A DNA stretch of 64,000 bases from Candidatus Dadabacteria bacterium (GCA_026705445.1 JAPPAR010000013.1:80564-144563), one strand, 5' to 3'. Numbered from the stretch's first letter, positions 53,485 to 63,877 are shown. The notes: generated by a model from the sequence alone, not told the origin. A program made the numbers and translations.

Positions 53485-56307
53485 TTAGCTCCCTGTGACA
53501 CCGTTTTCTAAAACGCCTCTGAGATAAAAAGCCGTGTGCGAACCGCTTACCCCGCATATCTCCTCCGGAGTGCCGCAGGCAACAAGCTCTCCACCGTCTT
53601 CTCCGCCCCCGGGACCGAGATCAATCACGTGGTCCGCACACTTTATGATGTCAAGATTATGCTCTATGACAACCACGGTGTTTCCGAGGTCCACGAGCCT
53701 TTGTATTACCGAAACAAGCTTCTGTATATCGTCGAAATGAAGCCCAACCGACGGTTCGTCAAGTATGTAGAGGGTCTTTCCAGAGGCTTTTTTTCCAAGT
53801 TCCCTAGCGAGCTTTATGCGTTGCGCCTCCCCTCCGGAGAGAGTGGTTACCCGTTGCCCGAGCCTTACGTAACCGAGCCCGACTTCGTTCAGCAACCTGA
53901 GCTTCCCTGAAATCTTCGGTATGTTCTCGAAAAAATCCGCCGCCTCTTCTATGGTCATCTCTAGAACATCAGACATGTTCTTTCCCTTGTACTTGATCGC
54001 CAGGGTCTCGTCATTGTACCTCTTTCCTCCGCACACCTCGCACGTAACATAAACATCGGGAAGAAAGTGCATCTCGATCCTGACGGTTCCGCTTCCTCGG
54101 CACCCCGGGCAACTTCCCTGAGAGAGGTTAAAGCTGAACCTGCCCGGCCCGTATCCCATCACCTTCGACTCGGGAAGCATTGAGAAGATTTTTCTTATCT
54201 CGGTGAGCACGCCGGTGTAGGTTGCGGGATTCGATCTCGGGGTTCTGCCTATCGGGCTCTGATCGACCTTGATGACCTTGTCCAGATTTTCGGTACCGAT
54301 GATCTCTCCGTGCGGAGCCGCGCGATTTTTGCTCCGGTTAAGTTTTCTTGACAGGCCATGATAGAGGGTGTCAACTACGAGAGTGCTTTTCCCCGAGCCG
54401 GAAACTCCCGTGACGCATATGAATGTTCCGAGGGGAAAATCAACGTCAATTTCCCTGAGATTGTTCCCTAAAGCCCCTCGAACCCCGATCCGGGTCCGGG
54501 AGGAGCGTCTCGAACCGGGCACCGGGATCCTCTTTTTGCCCGAAAGGTATCTTCCGGTAACCGAACCGGCGCACCGGGAAATTCTCCCGACGCTTCCAGA
54601 GCAGACAACCTCGCCTCCGAGTTCTCCTGCTCCCGGACCGACGTCAAGCACGAAATCAGCGCTCTTTATGGTTTCTTCGTCATGCTCGACAACGATCACG
54701 GTGTTGCCCATGTCCCTTATGCTCTTTAACGTCTCAACGAGCTTTTTGTTATCCTTCGGGTGAAGTCCTATGGAAGGCTCGTCAAGCACGTACGTTATTC
54801 CCGTAAGTTTCGATCCCACCTGGGTTGCGAGCCTCACCCTCTGAGCCTCTCCGCCCGAAAGGGTCGGCGCCGTGCGGTCAAGACTCACGTAGCCAAGTCC
54901 TATGTCCCCGAGAAAACCGAGCCGGGAGGATATCTCCTTTATTACCTCCCCGGCGATTTTTCCCTCCCTCACGGAAAGTTCAAGCGACTCGAAGTATGGG
55001 GCGAGATCGCAAACCGCCATGCCGGCAAGATCCGATATGTTCTTTCCCCTGAAAAGCACGGAAAGGGCAATCTTGTTGAGCCTGGATCCATCGCACTCTC
55101 TGCACGGAACCGTTCTCATGTATTTCGAGAGTTTTTCCCGAAGCTCTTCCGAACTGGTCTGCGAGTACCATTCCGTGAGCATGCCGACGATCCCGGGGAA
55201 AGTCGCGGAGTATTCCCTTCGCCTTCCCCTCCTTGCTTTCCTGAAGCTTATTCTCTCCGTCCCCGAACCGTAGAGTATCTTTTGTCTGTGCAGTGCGGAG
55301 AGCCGGGAAAACGGAACGTCGAGCGCGAAACCGTAATGTTCGGAGAGTCCCTCTAGTATCCGGGCAACGTATTTTGAATCCTCAAACGGCTTGATCGCTC
55401 CTTCGTGAAGAGACTTCCCAGCATCTTCCACTATGAGTTCGGGATCGAAAAACGTTTCGAATCCAAGCCCCTGGCAGTTAACGCATGCGCCGTAGGGACT
55501 GTTAAAGGAAAAAAGCCTGGGGGATATCTCCGGGTAGTTTATCGCGCAGCGGGAACAGGAGAAATGTTCGCTGAAAGTGAGAGTCCTCCCACCTTCGATC
55601 TCGCATTTCAAGAGCCCGCCCGATCTTTTAAGGGCAAGGGACACCGCTTCTGAGAGCCTTTTCACCGAATTTTCCCCACGCAAGACTATATTGTCCACCA
55701 GAAGTTCAATAGTGTGCTTTTTGTTGCGGGAAAGCTCTATGTCGTCTTCAAGGTCATAGGTCTCTCCGTCGATTCTAACCCTGACAAAACCTTCCCTTCT
55801 CATGTCTTCAAGCTCTTTTCTGTATATTCCTTTTCTTCCCTGAACTACCGGGGAATATACGGACACGGGTTTTCTGCCCGCTTCCTCGCGGATTCTCTCA
55901 ATCATGCTAGAAGGGGTCTGTGAAGATATAACGTCACCGCACTCATAGCAGTGCGGCTCTCCGATCACGGAAAAAAGTACGCGCATGTAGTCGTATATCT
56001 CCGTTATGGTCCCGACGGTCGAGCGGGGGTTCCTGTGAAAGGTCTTCTGATCTACCGAAACGGACGGAGAAAGGCCCTCGACGAAATCGACATCCGGCTT
56101 GTCAAGTTTCTCGACAAACTGCCTGGCATAGGAGGAAAGCGACTCCATGAATCTTCTCTGCGCCTCGGCAAAAAGTATGTCGAAAACCAGAGAAGATTTC
56201 CCCGAACCACTCACTCCCGTGACAACCGTGAAGCTGCGCCTCGGTATTTTGACGTCTATGTTCTTAAGATTGTGCTCCCGCGCACCGATTATGCTAATGA
56301 ACTTCAA
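53485..56307 (-). CDS. uvrA: Excinuclease ABC subunit A
   Basis: Damage recognition ATPase of nucleotide excision repair. 940 aa, full length. Two ABC modules: Walker [14 protein letters not shown] near residue 33 and [13 protein letters not shown] near 636; signature [12 protein letters not shown] and [12 protein letters not shown]; zinc fingers CxxC at about 252-280 (HFSCSRCAI ... GACVNCQG) and about 735-765 (CPGCRGSG ... [10 protein letters not shown]). No uvrB/C nearby. Confidence 0.97.
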   Translation of the reverse strand: MKFISIIGAREHNLKNIDVKIPRRSFTVVTGVSGSGKSSLVFDILFAEAQRRFMESLSSYARQFVEKLDKPDVDFVEGLSPSVSVDQKTFHRNPRSTVGTITEIYDYMRVLFSVIGEPHCYECGDVISSQTPSSMIERIREEAGRKPVSVYSPVVQGRKGIYRKELEDMRREGFVRVRIDGETYDLEDDIELSRNKKHTIELLVDNIVLRGENSVKRLSEAVSLALKRSGGLLKCEIEGGRTLTFSEHFSCSRCAINYPEISPRLFSFNSPYGACVNCQGLGFETFFDPELIVEDAGKSLHEGAIKPFEDSKYVARILEGLSEHYGFALDVPFSRLSALHRQKILYGSGTERISFRKARRGRRREYSATFPGIVGMLTEWYSQTSSEELREKLSKYMRTVPCRECDGSRLNKIALSVLFRGKNISDLAGMAVCDLAPYFESLELSVREGKIAGEVIKEISSRLGFLGDIGLGYVSLDRTAPTLSGGEAQRVRLATQVGSKLTGITYVLDEPSIGLHPKDNKKLVETLKSIRDMGNTVIVVEHDEETIKSADFVLDVGPGAGELGGEVVCSGSVGRISRCAGSVTGRYLSGKKRIPVPGSRRSSRTRIGVRGALGNNLREIDVDFPLGTFICVTGVSGSGKSTLVVDTLYHGLSRKLNRSKNRAAPHGEIIGTENLDKVIKVDQSPIGRTPRSNPATYTGVLTEIRKIFSMLPESKVMGYGPGRFSFNLSQGSCPGCRGSGTVRIEMHFLPDVYVTCEVCGGKRYNDETLAIKYKGKNMSDVLEMTIEEAADFFENIPKISGKLRLLNEVGLGYVRLGQRVTTLSGGEAQRIKLARELGKKASGKTLYILDEPSVGLHFDDIQKLVSVIQRLVDLGNTVVVIEHNLDIIKCADHVIDLGPGGGEDGGELVACGTPEEICGVSGSHTAFYLRGVLENGVTGS

Positions 56308-56343
56308 CCTGAAGGCTCCCCTAGGAAAAATACGCAGATAAAA

Positions 56344-57060
56344 TTACCCGATACCGGGGGAACCGTCCGCCGTCTGTGCGGCTTCGGAGAGGAACCGGGT
56401 GAAAATCAGTTCGGAGAGGGGGGTCCGCTCAAGTTCGGGATGCCACTGAAAACCCATGACGCGACCGTCGGCCGACTCAAACCCCTCCACTATTCCGTCC
56501 GGGGCCAAGGCGTTTACCCTAAGACCATCTCCAACCCTGTTTATTGCCTGGTGGTGGTAACTTTTTATCTCGAATTCCTTTTCTTCCGTGAAACCGCCGA
56601 AGACCGTGTCCGGAAGAACCGTGACGTCGTGAACCTCGCCCCCTTCGTGACAAAGCGCGTCGGGCAAAAGCGCTCTTATGTCCTGGTGTATCGAGCCCCC
56701 GTGGAAAACATTTATAAACTGCATGCCTCCGCATATCCCCAAAACCGGCACGTCTTTTTCGAGAGCAAGGCGAAGGACGCTGAATTCCGTTTCCGTTCTC
56801 TCGGAACTCATGGGATTTATGGCAGGATGCGGGGATTCGCCGTAGAATTTTGGGTCCATGTCCCTTGAACCCGGTATCAAAAGCCCGTCAATTGCGGAGA
56901 TTATATTGAGCAGAAAATCCGAGCTTGAAGCTTCGGCAACCGTGGGAATCAGGACCGGGGCACCGCCGTAGAACTCAACCGCCTTCGAGTAAGCGGATTC
57001 TATAAGGTTTGATTTGTCCTCAAGATCAGTCGTTATGCCGATAAGCGGTCGTGCCTTCAT
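56344..57060 (-). CDS. Class I glutamine amidotransferase-like (peptidase C26)
   Basis: 238 aa, gamma-glutamyl-GABA hydrolase (PuuD) type. Nucleophile Cys in VLGICGGMQFINV near residue 109; catalytic His/Glu in MGFQWHPELE near 210. Family members cut gamma-glutamyl bonds, for example in polyamine breakdown. No puu genes are adjacent, so the substrate is open. Lies 32 bp downstream of htpX on one strand. Confidence 0.88.
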   Translation of the reverse strand: MKARPLIGITTDLEDKSNLIESAYSKAVEFYGGAPVLIPTVAEASSSDFLLNIISAIDGLLIPGSRDMDPKFYGESPHPAINPMSSERTETEFSVLRLALEKDVPVLGICGGMQFINVFHGGSIHQDIRALLPDALCHEGGEVHDVTVLPDTVFGGFTEEKEFEIKSYHHQAINRVGDGLRVNALAPDGIVEGFESADGRVMGFQWHPELERTPLSELIFTRFLSEAAQTADGSPGIG

Positions 57061-57092
57061 GTGCTCCTTTTCAAAGAGTTTTCTCTTCCGGT

Positions 57093-57959
57093 TTAAAGGG
57101 AAGCGCCGCCGACCATGGCTTCAAGCCTTGCGACTCTCTCTTCCGTAGGAGGATGGGTGCTGAAAAGCTTTGCGAAACCTCCCCCGATCATCGGGCTCAC
57201 TATCATCATGTGCGCCGTGCTCTCGGCCGCCTGCTCGCTTACCTGAAGGGGAACTCTCGACGCTCCAGCCTGAAGCTTCCTGAGCGCGTCGGCAAGATAG
57301 AGCGGATTTCCGCATATCTCGGCCCCGGTCTTGTCCGCTCCGAACTCCCTGGTTCTTGATATAGCCATTCTCACGATCATTGCCGCCATCGGGGCTATAA
57401 TGGCCATAGCCAGAAGTCCCAGCATCCCTCCGCCTCTTCTGTCACCGCCTCCCCCTCCTCCGAAAATGGCCGCAAACTGCGCCATGTAGGCGAGGTAGCT
57501 GATAGCGCCGGCGATTGTCGCCGCCACGGAACCGATCAGGATGTCTCTGTTTCTTATATGGGCAAGCTCATGGGCGATTACGCCCTTAAGTTCGTTTCTG
57601 TTCAAAAGACGCATGATTCCCTGAGTGACCGCTACAGCCGAGTGGTGGGGATCCCGACCCGTGGCAAAGGCGTTCGGGGCCTGTTCGGGGATTATGTAGA
57701 CCCGGGGCATTGGAAGTCCCGCTATCTGGGCAAGTTCCTCGACATCGGAGTAAAGGTCAGGCGCGTTGTCCCTTCCGACCTCGCTTGCTTTGTACATCTT
57801 GAGAACGATCTTGTCGCTCCACCAGTAGCTCACGAAATTCATAACTCCCGCGAGAACAAGTGCCACTAAGGCACCATTTTTGCCCCCTATCATGCCCCCT
57901 ACCCAAACCAGAATGGCAGAGAGAAAAGCAAGCAGAAAAAGACTTTTAAGAGTATTCAT
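57093..57959 (-). CDS. htpX: Membrane zinc metalloprotease HtpX
   Basis: 288 aa M48 protease for quality control of membrane proteins. Two N-terminal helices (about 5-22 and 29-48), the zinc motif VIAHELAHIRNRD near residue 128, two further helices, and Glu of TREFGADKTGAEI near 207. A Gly-rich loop GGGGGGDRRGGG lies in the cytoplasmic or lumen loop, a common HtpX variant. Confidence 0.94.
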   Translation of the reverse strand: MNTLKSLFLLAFLSAILVWVGGMIGGKNGALVALVLAGVMNFVSYWWSDKIVLKMYKASEVGRDNAPDLYSDVEELAQIAGLPMPRVYIIPEQAPNAFATGRDPHHSAVAVTQGIMRLLNRNELKGVIAHELAHIRNRDILIGSVAATIAGAISYLAYMAQFAAIFGGGGGGDRRGGGMLGLLAMAIIAPMAAMIVRMAISRTREFGADKTGAEICGNPLYLADALRKLQAGASRVPLQVSEQAAESTAHMMIVSPMIGGGFAKLFSTHPPTEERVARLEAMVGGASL

Positions 57960-58076
57960 CTTCTAAAAATGCCTCCGAAATATTTTCCAAACCCAAAGAA
58001 AAACGATGGGCTCCTCTTACAAAAAATATAATAATACTGGTGATAGTAAATTCAATGGAAAGAAGTATTTCCCAAG

Positions 58077-59171
58077 TCAAAACGTGATTTTTAGTCCTCC
58101 CGGTTTTCCGAAAGGAATCCCTGCAACTTCACAAGCTATCCGCAGTCTCTTGAGCTTGTCTCGATTTGCCACATTAGTACACAACCACCAGCCTGGGAGG
58201 ATTTCTTCAGCTCTGTCAAACTTAATCATATCCTTACGGTCCTGAGACAACCATTTCTTCTTTCTGCCCGCAGTCTGCGGAGCTAAGCGCATAATGAAAC
58301 CCTTGTCCTTAGCGACGAGAATTTTCATAATCCTCACATATGCTCTTATAGGCTTGGTCTCCGTGTATCTTTCGTTCAACAAAAAATACTGAACCTCTTT
58401 CCTAGATACTTTTTTGGGTTTTTCCGGTTTAGGTTTTCGTAGCTTCTTTCGAGAAGCATTTCCTGATTCTGATTCAATGTTTTTGATGTTCTTAAGGAAC
58501 TCCTTCACATCCGACCTTGCCGGAGCATATCCAGAGGAAATCTGCGATGTTTCCTCGATAAGCAGAGTAACAAGCTTGTCAGAAGAACCGTACAGCAGAT
58601 TTCCCCAAGCCACGGAAATGTTTTTTTCAGTCTCAATGCTTCTAATCCTTTGATTGTGATCACGCTCCGCATTCTCTTTAGCTTTTCCTGAGCGTGTATT
58701 CTCAAAGGATAAATAACGGACCAGGCCATTAATTATTTCTTCGTGCGAATGTTCCCCAAAATCCAAAGTACGGACAAGCCTTTCCTCAAATTTTCCCGGA
58801 ACCATTGGAAGATAGAACCTCCAATGTCTTCCGTCAGTGAGAACAGCCAGTGGAGCACCCGCAAAAAACGCATATTTAAAAAGCTGGTGGTCAGCATCCA
58901 GATTTCCTTCGGCTTTGACTTCAATTATGCATCGCAGACCTTCCCCGCTACCCTTAGAAATTTTGAGGCCGTAATCAACCTTGAGTCTATCAAGCGGATA
59001 TTGCGGACAAACATAATCCGGGCTGTGTATGTCCCAACCCAGATGTCCAAGAACCGGCAGAACAATCTGCACACTAACGGACTCTTCGCTTGGGTAGGAA
59101 CCTAGTCTGCCTTTTATTGAAGATACAAATTCTAGAAACTCGGGAGATATCATTTCACGAAATTCTAACAA
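58077..59171 (-). CDS. PD-(D/E)XK-type protein with HsdR N-terminal-like domain
   Basis: 364 aa. Residues 15-160 match the type I restriction HsdR N-terminal nuclease style: EESVSVQIVLPVLGHLGWD, then KVDYGLKI and CIIEVKAEG, giving Asp and Glu-x-Lys. A Lys-rich linker (KKLRKPKPEKPKKVSRKEV) leads to a C-terminal domain of about 110 aa that I do not recognise. Solo genes of this type exist in many genomes and may be defence nucleases or nucleic-acid binding proteins. Divergent from the 59.3 kb gene, in AT-richer DNA. Confidence 0.65.
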   Translation of the reverse strand: MLEFREMISPEFLEFVSSIKGRLGSYPSEESVSVQIVLPVLGHLGWDIHSPDYVCPQYPLDRLKVDYGLKISKGSGEGLRCIIEVKAEGNLDADHQLFKYAFFAGAPLAVLTDGRHWRFYLPMVPGKFEERLVRTLDFGEHSHEEIINGLVRYLSFENTRSGKAKENAERDHNQRIRSIETEKNISVAWGNLLYGSSDKLVTLLIEETSQISSGYAPARSDVKEFLKNIKNIESESGNASRKKLRKPKPEKPKKVSRKEVQYFLLNERYTETKPIRAYVRIMKILVAKDKGFIMRLAPQTAGRKKKWLSQDRKDMIKFDRAEEILPGWWLCTNVANRDKLKRLRIACEVAGIPFGKPGGLKITF

Positions 59172-59252
59172 TTGTATGGGGTTCGGTCAATCTTAACATG
59201 GGAGAACTGCAACTAGTGAACATTAAGAAAATGGTAAACATTTAAGCTTCAG

Positions 59253-59272
59253 TTTTAACTTCTTAGTTAAAA
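59253..59272. promoter_or_regulatory. Palindrome in the divergent promoter region
   Basis: TTTTAACT-TCTT-AGTTAAAA, a perfect 8-bp inverted repeat directly before a TATGAT -10-like hexamer (59274-59279) that faces the plus-strand gene. It sits between two divergent accessory genes, so it may control both. Confidence 0.4.
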
Positions 59273-59324
59273 TATGATGGCTTTTTTCGACATATACCAT
59301 GGCTGTGTATAGTTTCTGAGCACA

Positions 59325-60044
59325 ATGGCAAATGATATTCTTCAGGACATCACAGATCAAATAGAAGACTTTTCTCAGAAATATGGCTATAAACTCGGCT
59401 GGAGATTTTTGACCTGTTCAAAATCCATTTTGGAAACCAACCCTAAAATAGTCTTCATCAATTTGAATCCTCGAGGGCGCAAACAACGCCCTGAGCATCA
59501 ATTCATCAGTTGTGAGAACGGTTCACCCTATTTATGTGAAAGATGGGGTGACAATAGACCCGGAGAAGACAACTTACAGATACAGATACAAAAGATGTTC
59601 GGCAAAATTTGCGAGAAGACAAATTATAGCGGCAGTAATTCCGCCTTTATTGAAGTTGCCTTGTCCGGCTACTTCGTGCCTTTTAGATCGGCAAGCTTGC
59701 AAGATCTAGAACATGAGGAAGAAGCATTTGTTTTTGGAGAGAAATTATGGTCAAAGATATTGCGGTCTATTCAGCCGCCAGAGTTGTTTGTGTGCATTGA
59801 TCGCAAAACGACCAAACACGTCAGAAAAATAATCGCAACCACCTACAATAACCTGCACGAAGGTAAACAGTGCGAATTAGAAACAGGCTGGGGTAACATC
59901 TCCGCCGAAATTTTTGAGTTCGGAGAGACTGCCAAGACCAGACTTTTGCGGCTTCCTCACCTCTCCAGATTCAAGTTGTTTACAAGTGAACAGTGCAGAG
60001 AAAAAATTGACAATATCTTTACGCGGTTCTGTCGTAAGACTTAA
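59325..60044 (+). CDS. Hypothetical protein with uracil-DNA-glycosylase-like features
   Basis: 239 aa. The strand-loop KIVFINLNPRGRK near residue 45 and the late RLPHLSRFKLF near 212 recall motifs 1 and 2 of the uracil-DNA glycosylase fold (Asn-Pro loop and His-x-Ser). Similarity is weak and the catalytic Asp is not clear. No signal peptide. It is divergent from the PD-(D/E)XK gene and AT-rich, which suggests an accessory pair. Confidence 0.45.
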   Translation: MANDILQDITDQIEDFSQKYGYKLGWRFLTCSKSILETNPKIVFINLNPRGRKQRPEHQFISCENGSPYLCERWGDNRPGEDNLQIQIQKMFGKICEKTNYSGSNSAFIEVALSGYFVPFRSASLQDLEHEEEAFVFGEKLWSKILRSIQPPELFVCIDRKTTKHVRKIIATTYNNLHEGKQCELETGWGNISAEIFEFGETAKTRLLRLPHLSRFKLFTSEQCREKIDNIFTRFCRKT

Positions 60045-60162
60045 CCTCCCGAATAAAAGCTCGAATAAATAACCCTAGAAAACTCCAAAGCTGTCTTTCG
60101 TTTATCCGTCAGGCCTTAGCAGTTATAATTGGCGTTGGAAATCACTTGAGTGATTTAGAAAA

Positions 60163-62079
60163 ATGTCTCTTTTAAACTCAAAAAAATACGAAGTGATAGT
60201 GATCGGAGCCGGTCACGCCGGGTGTGAGGCGGCACTCGCCGCAGCCAGAATAGGCTGTACGACCCTGGTTCTCACGGCCAATATAGACACAATCGGGCTC
60301 ATGTCGTGTAACCCCTCCATAGGGGGCGTCGGAAAAGGTCACTTGGTAAAAGAGATAGACGCGCTTGGCGGGGAGATGGGAAAAGCCGCAGACACCGCGG
60401 CCATACAGTTCAGAAGACTCAACACCCGAAAGGGCGCGGCGGTGCAGGCAACCAGAATACAGGCCGACCGCCAAAGCTACAGAACCTACATGAAAAAGGC
60501 TCTTGAGAGCGAAGACAACATAGAGATAAAGCAGGCCATGGTCGAGGAATTTCTGGTTGACGGTAAAAAAGTCGCAGGGGTTAAAACCGCCCTTGGGGAA
60601 AGATTTTTTTCAGATACCGTCGTGGTCACCCCCGGAACTTTTCCTGGTGGACTCATACACATAGGCCTTACGCGGATTTCGTCCGGCCGTGCGGGGGAAG
60701 CCGCCGCGGGAGCCATATCGAATTCTTTTGCGGATTTGGGTTTCACGACAGGCAGGCTCAAAACCGGAACTCCTCCGCGCTTTGACGGAAGGACCATCGA
60801 GTGGGACAAACTTGAGAGGCAGGACGGGGATCAGGACCCTGTGCCTTTTTCCTTTTCCCCGGGAAAAATCACAACTGAGCAGATGCCATGCTACATCACT
60901 TACACTAACGAAGAAACCCACCGCGTTATAAACGAAAACATCGACAAGTCCCCTCTTTACTCCGGCCTCATAAAGGGAATAGGACCAAGGTACTGCCCAT
61001 CGATAGAAGATAAGGTGGTTAAGTTTCCCGATCGGAACCGTCACCAGATATTTCTCGAACCTGAGGGAAGAAATACTTACGAAATCTATCCCAACGGAAT
61101 TTCAACCAGCCTTCCCATTGAAGTTCAGCACGAGTTCTCAAGAACCATGGAAGGACTTCGCAACGTGGAGATAATGAGGCCGGGATACGCGGTCGAATAC
61201 GACTTTCTCGACCCCACGCAGCTTGGTGCTACTCTTGAATCAAAACTCCTCGAAAACATATTTTTCGCAGGACAGGTAAACGGAACCACGGGCTACGAGG
61301 AGGCGGCAAGCCAAGGACTAATAGCGGGAATAAACGCAGCGCTTCGGATAAAGGGGAAGGATCCTTTCGTGCTCGGACGCTCGGAGGCCTACATAGGAAT
61401 TCTGATTGATGATCTGGTCACAAAAGGAGTCGATGAACCTTACAGGATGTTTACCTCAAGGGCGGAATACAGACTTATATTGAGGGAGGACAACGCTGAC
61501 CTAAGACTCGGGGAGCTTGGACACACAATAGGACTTCTCAGCGACGAGCGGATCGAGGGATTCCGCGCCAGGAAAACCGCGCTTGAAAACGAACTCGCAA
61601 GGCTTGAGAGCGAGAAGGTGGTTCCAAACGAGAAAACAAACAGGATTCTTGAAAATCTCGGTTCACAGAGAATCAAAAAGCCCCAAAGCCTAAAAGAGAT
61701 ACTCAGAAGACCCGGGTTCACGTATGAAATGCTGGGCTTTATAGACTCCTCAGCGAATCCGGACATCTCCCCGAAACTCGGGGCGCAGATAGAGATGGAA
61801 GTAAAATACGAGGGTTACATAAAAAGACAGAGAGAAGAAGTCGGGAAATTGCAGAAATTCGAGAACATGAAAATCCCGGAAACCTTCGAGTACAAAAACA
61901 TCCCGGGACTTTCAAACGAAATTGTTCAGAAACTCTCAAGAGTAAAACCCGAATCGGTAGGACAGGCAAGTCGGGTTTCAGGTATAACTCCCGCCGCTAT
62001 ATCAGTACTGCTTGTTCATATCAGGAAAACGCGGGGGCTTGAGCAGGAAGCTCAGTTGAAATCAAGTTCCCCGTCGTAA
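60163..62079 (+). CDS. mnmG: tRNA uridine-5-carboxymethylaminomethyl modification enzyme MnmG
   Basis: FAD enzyme that, with MnmE, modifies wobble U34 of several tRNAs. 638 aa. FAD loop VIGAGHAGCEAALAAAR at residues 14-30, NPSIGGVGKGHLVKEIDALGG near 50, the active-site loop with GPRYCPSIEDKVVKF near 273 (Cys) and FAGQVNGTTGYEEAASQG near 366. The C-terminal helical domain is complete. mnmE is not in the window. Confidence 0.97.
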   Translation: MSLLNSKKYEVIVIGAGHAGCEAALAAARIGCTTLVLTANIDTIGLMSCNPSIGGVGKGHLVKEIDALGGEMGKAADTAAIQFRRLNTRKGAAVQATRIQADRQSYRTYMKKALESEDNIEIKQAMVEEFLVDGKKVAGVKTALGERFFSDTVVVTPGTFPGGLIHIGLTRISSGRAGEAAAGAISNSFADLGFTTGRLKTGTPPRFDGRTIEWDKLERQDGDQDPVPFSFSPGKITTEQMPCYITYTNEETHRVINENIDKSPLYSGLIKGIGPRYCPSIEDKVVKFPDRNRHQIFLEPEGRNTYEIYPNGISTSLPIEVQHEFSRTMEGLRNVEIMRPGYAVEYDFLDPTQLGATLESKLLENIFFAGQVNGTTGYEEAASQGLIAGINAALRIKGKDPFVLGRSEAYIGILIDDLVTKGVDEPYRMFTSRAEYRLILREDNADLRLGELGHTIGLLSDERIEGFRARKTALENELARLESEKVVPNEKTNRILENLGSQRIKKPQSLKEILRRPGFTYEMLGFIDSSANPDISPKLGAQIEMEVKYEGYIKRQREEVGKLQKFENMKIPETFEYKNIPGLSNEIVQKLSRVKPESVGQASRVSGITPAAISVLLVHIRKTRGLEQEAQLKSSSPS

Positions 62080-62225
62080 AAGCCGTCGGCCCCTTCCATC
62101 TCCTCAAGCTCCTGCTCGTAAAGTTCCATGGTGTCGCAGTCGCTTCCGATGTAACCGGAACCTTCGGGATCCTGCATCATCTCGACAAGATCTCTCACTT
62201 TTTTATCATTCCTTCTATTAGCCAT
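62052..62225 (-). CDS. Small acidic hypothetical protein
   Basis: 57 aa from ATG 62225, with a GGGGGGA run 4 nt upstream. Starts MANRRNDKKVRDLVEMMQDP, then becomes very acidic (EQELEEMEGADGFYDGELDF). Its end overlaps the mnmG 3' end by 28 nt on the opposite strand. The frame extends upstream to a TTG at 62327, but that part is Cys-rich and unlikely. Family not recognised. Confidence 0.45.
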   Translation of the reverse strand: MANRRNDKKVRDLVEMMQDPEGSGYIGSDCDTMELYEQELEEMEGADGFYDGELDFN

Positions 62226-62389
62226 TTGGTCCCCCCTGTAAAAAATTTTACATAGATTATAGGAGCAGTTTTCACAAATGCAACAGTCTCGACAAAAAAA
62301 ATAGTTGCCGTTGACGGCTCGATGCAATCACGACGGCATCCCGTTCGTCTTTACTAATGTAAGTAGACACTTTAAAGGAGATACTCAAT

Positions 62390-62773
62390 ATGAAGAGCAT
62401 AATGGGAATACTGGTTTTTCTGGCTTTCGCCTTGACCGCCTCTGCCGCCGATGACCCAAGCATAAAAGGAGAGAAACGGCACGCGATCCAGATAGCGATG
62501 CAGGAGCATATTGACCACAACACGGTGAACGGACATTATGTCCTGTATGACGCAGTCACGGACGACCTCCTCAAGCTCAAGCTCACAAAGCTGCATGACG
62601 GAATCGTGAAAAAGGCCGACTACTACGTCAGTTGCGCGGATTTCCACGACCGCAACGGCGTCTATTTCGACCTTGATTTTCTGGTGATTGAAAAAGACGG
62701 CAAGTTCCAGGCCTTACAGGGTATCGTACACAAAGTCGGGAGCGTCAAACGGAAGTATCATTTGGAAAGCTAG
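62390..62773 (+). CDS. Small secreted protein
   Basis: 127 aa. N-terminal signal peptide (MKSIMGILVFLAFALTASA, cleavage after ASA at about 19). The mature part is Asp/His-rich in its first half and strand-rich later (YYVSCADFHDRNGVYFDLDFLVIEKDGKFQ in parts). The start has AAGGAG 8 nt upstream. It precedes an ECF sigma factor and an anti-sigma-like protein on the same strand and may belong to the same envelope-stress unit. No named family. Confidence 0.65.
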   Translation: MKSIMGILVFLAFALTASAADDPSIKGEKRHAIQIAMQEHIDHNTVNGHYVLYDAVTDDLLKLKLTKLHDGIVKKADYYVSCADFHDRNGVYFDLDFLVIEKDGKFQALQGIVHKVGSVKRKYHLES

Positions 62774-62834
62774 ACTGGCCACAGGAATATAGGAACTTCC
62801 AAGCGGTGGGGGACAGCCCTGCCTGCATGAAGCC

Positions 62835-63305
62835 ATGCCAGCACCGCCATCACTCAATGAAGAAGAGCTGTTACAGAGTGGATTCCGGTATGCCTACGCA
62901 CTCACTCATCACCATCACGATGCTGAGGACTTGGTGCAGACGGCTTGGCTTAAGTTACATCAGCGGTATAGCGAAGTGAAAACGAAGGCTCTTTTTTTCA
63001 CAACTATCCGAAATCTGTACATCGACCAGTACCGCAGACGGAAACGCGTCCGGTTTATCACGCTCACAAGCGAACACGAGAGTCTCTCGGCTTCCGCCGC
63101 CGCCACTGGGGAAGACACTAAGGTCGCCATAGATCAGATGCTTTCCAAATTGCGGGATATCGAGCGCGAAGCCCTGTTTCTGCATATCGTGGAGGGCTAC
63201 TCGGCCAATGAAATTGCCACGCTGACCGGCAGGCCTCGGGGAACTGTCCTGAGTCTCATACATAGAAGTAGGAAAAAATTGACTGCCTTAAATACGGTCG
63301 ACTGA
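62835..63305 (+). CDS. ECF-type sigma-70 factor
   Basis: 156 aa. Sigma region 2 spans about residues 10-70 (HHDAEDLVQTAWLKLHQRY ... TIRNLYIDQYRRRKR), region 4 about 98-150 (LRDIEREALFLHIVEGYSANEIATLTGRPRGTVLSLIHRSRKKL). It directs RNA polymerase to alternative promoters. Unusual HHHH run near residue 24. The next gene, 5 bp on, is a membrane protein with anti-sigma layout. Confidence 0.92.
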   Translation: MPAPPSLNEEELLQSGFRYAYALTHHHHDAEDLVQTAWLKLHQRYSEVKTKALFFTTIRNLYIDQYRRRKRVRFITLTSEHESLSASAAATGEDTKVAIDQMLSKLRDIEREALFLHIVEGYSANEIATLTGRPRGTVLSLIHRSRKKLTALNTVD

Positions 63306-63310
63306 ACATC

Positions 63311-63877
63311 ATGAAGAACTTGGAACAAGAACTCAAGAACTACTATCGAAGCAAGCGCCTTGATTCGCACAGGGTCACGGCAATGCAAGCCTCCGTCAAT
63401 GAGATGGGAAGAACGCGCCACAGTGTCTCTTATCTTATCCCAATTGCCGCGGTAATATTGCTGACAATCGGAATTGGGCTGTGGCTGCACATTAGTACGG
63501 ACAGCGGCCTTACCCATCAGGTGGTCGCCGAAATCGGACACAATCACCGCCAACACGGCGCACTGGTGGTGAGATCAGACCAGTACGGCGTTGTGCAGAA
63601 CGCACTCAGCGAGTTGGACTTTCCCCTCCAGCCCCGCCGTGACAATCTGGTTCGGGATTTCCTTCTCATAGGCGGCAAGTACTGCACCATCCAGGGGTTT
63701 CAGGCAGCTCAATTGAAATTGAACCACCGCAAAAGCCAGACTATCCACACCTTATATGTTTTGCCGATTACCGATAACATAAAAGATGTCGAATCAGGAA
63801 TATATAAAACGAACGGTGTGCAAGTAGAATTGTGGACTGACCAGCTGTTGCTCTACGGCCTTGCCCACGGCCAATAA
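63311..63877 (+). CDS. Membrane protein, probable anti-sigma factor
   Basis: 188 aa. A cytoplasmic N-terminal segment of about 40 aa (NLEQELKNYYRSKRLDSHRV) precedes one transmembrane helix (about 41-61, LIPIAAVILLTIGIGLWLHIS), then a periplasmic domain of about 125 aa. No zinc-binding ZAS motif (HxxxCxxC) is present. The position right behind the ECF sigma gene and the topology suggest an anti-sigma role by context. Confidence 0.6.
   Translation: MKNLEQELKNYYRSKRLDSHRVTAMQASVNEMGRTRHSVSYLIPIAAVILLTIGIGLWLHISTDSGLTHQVVAEIGHNHRQHGALVVRSDQYGVVQNALSELDFPLQPRRDNLVRDFLLIGGKYCTIQGFQAAQLKLNHRKSQTIHTLYVLPITDNIKDVESGIYKTNGVQVELWTDQLLLYGLAHGQ

Noticed and set aside
55951..56868. 305-aa plus-strand frame
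   Set aside because: Antisense to uvrA and the amidotransferase gene; basic, low-structure composition.
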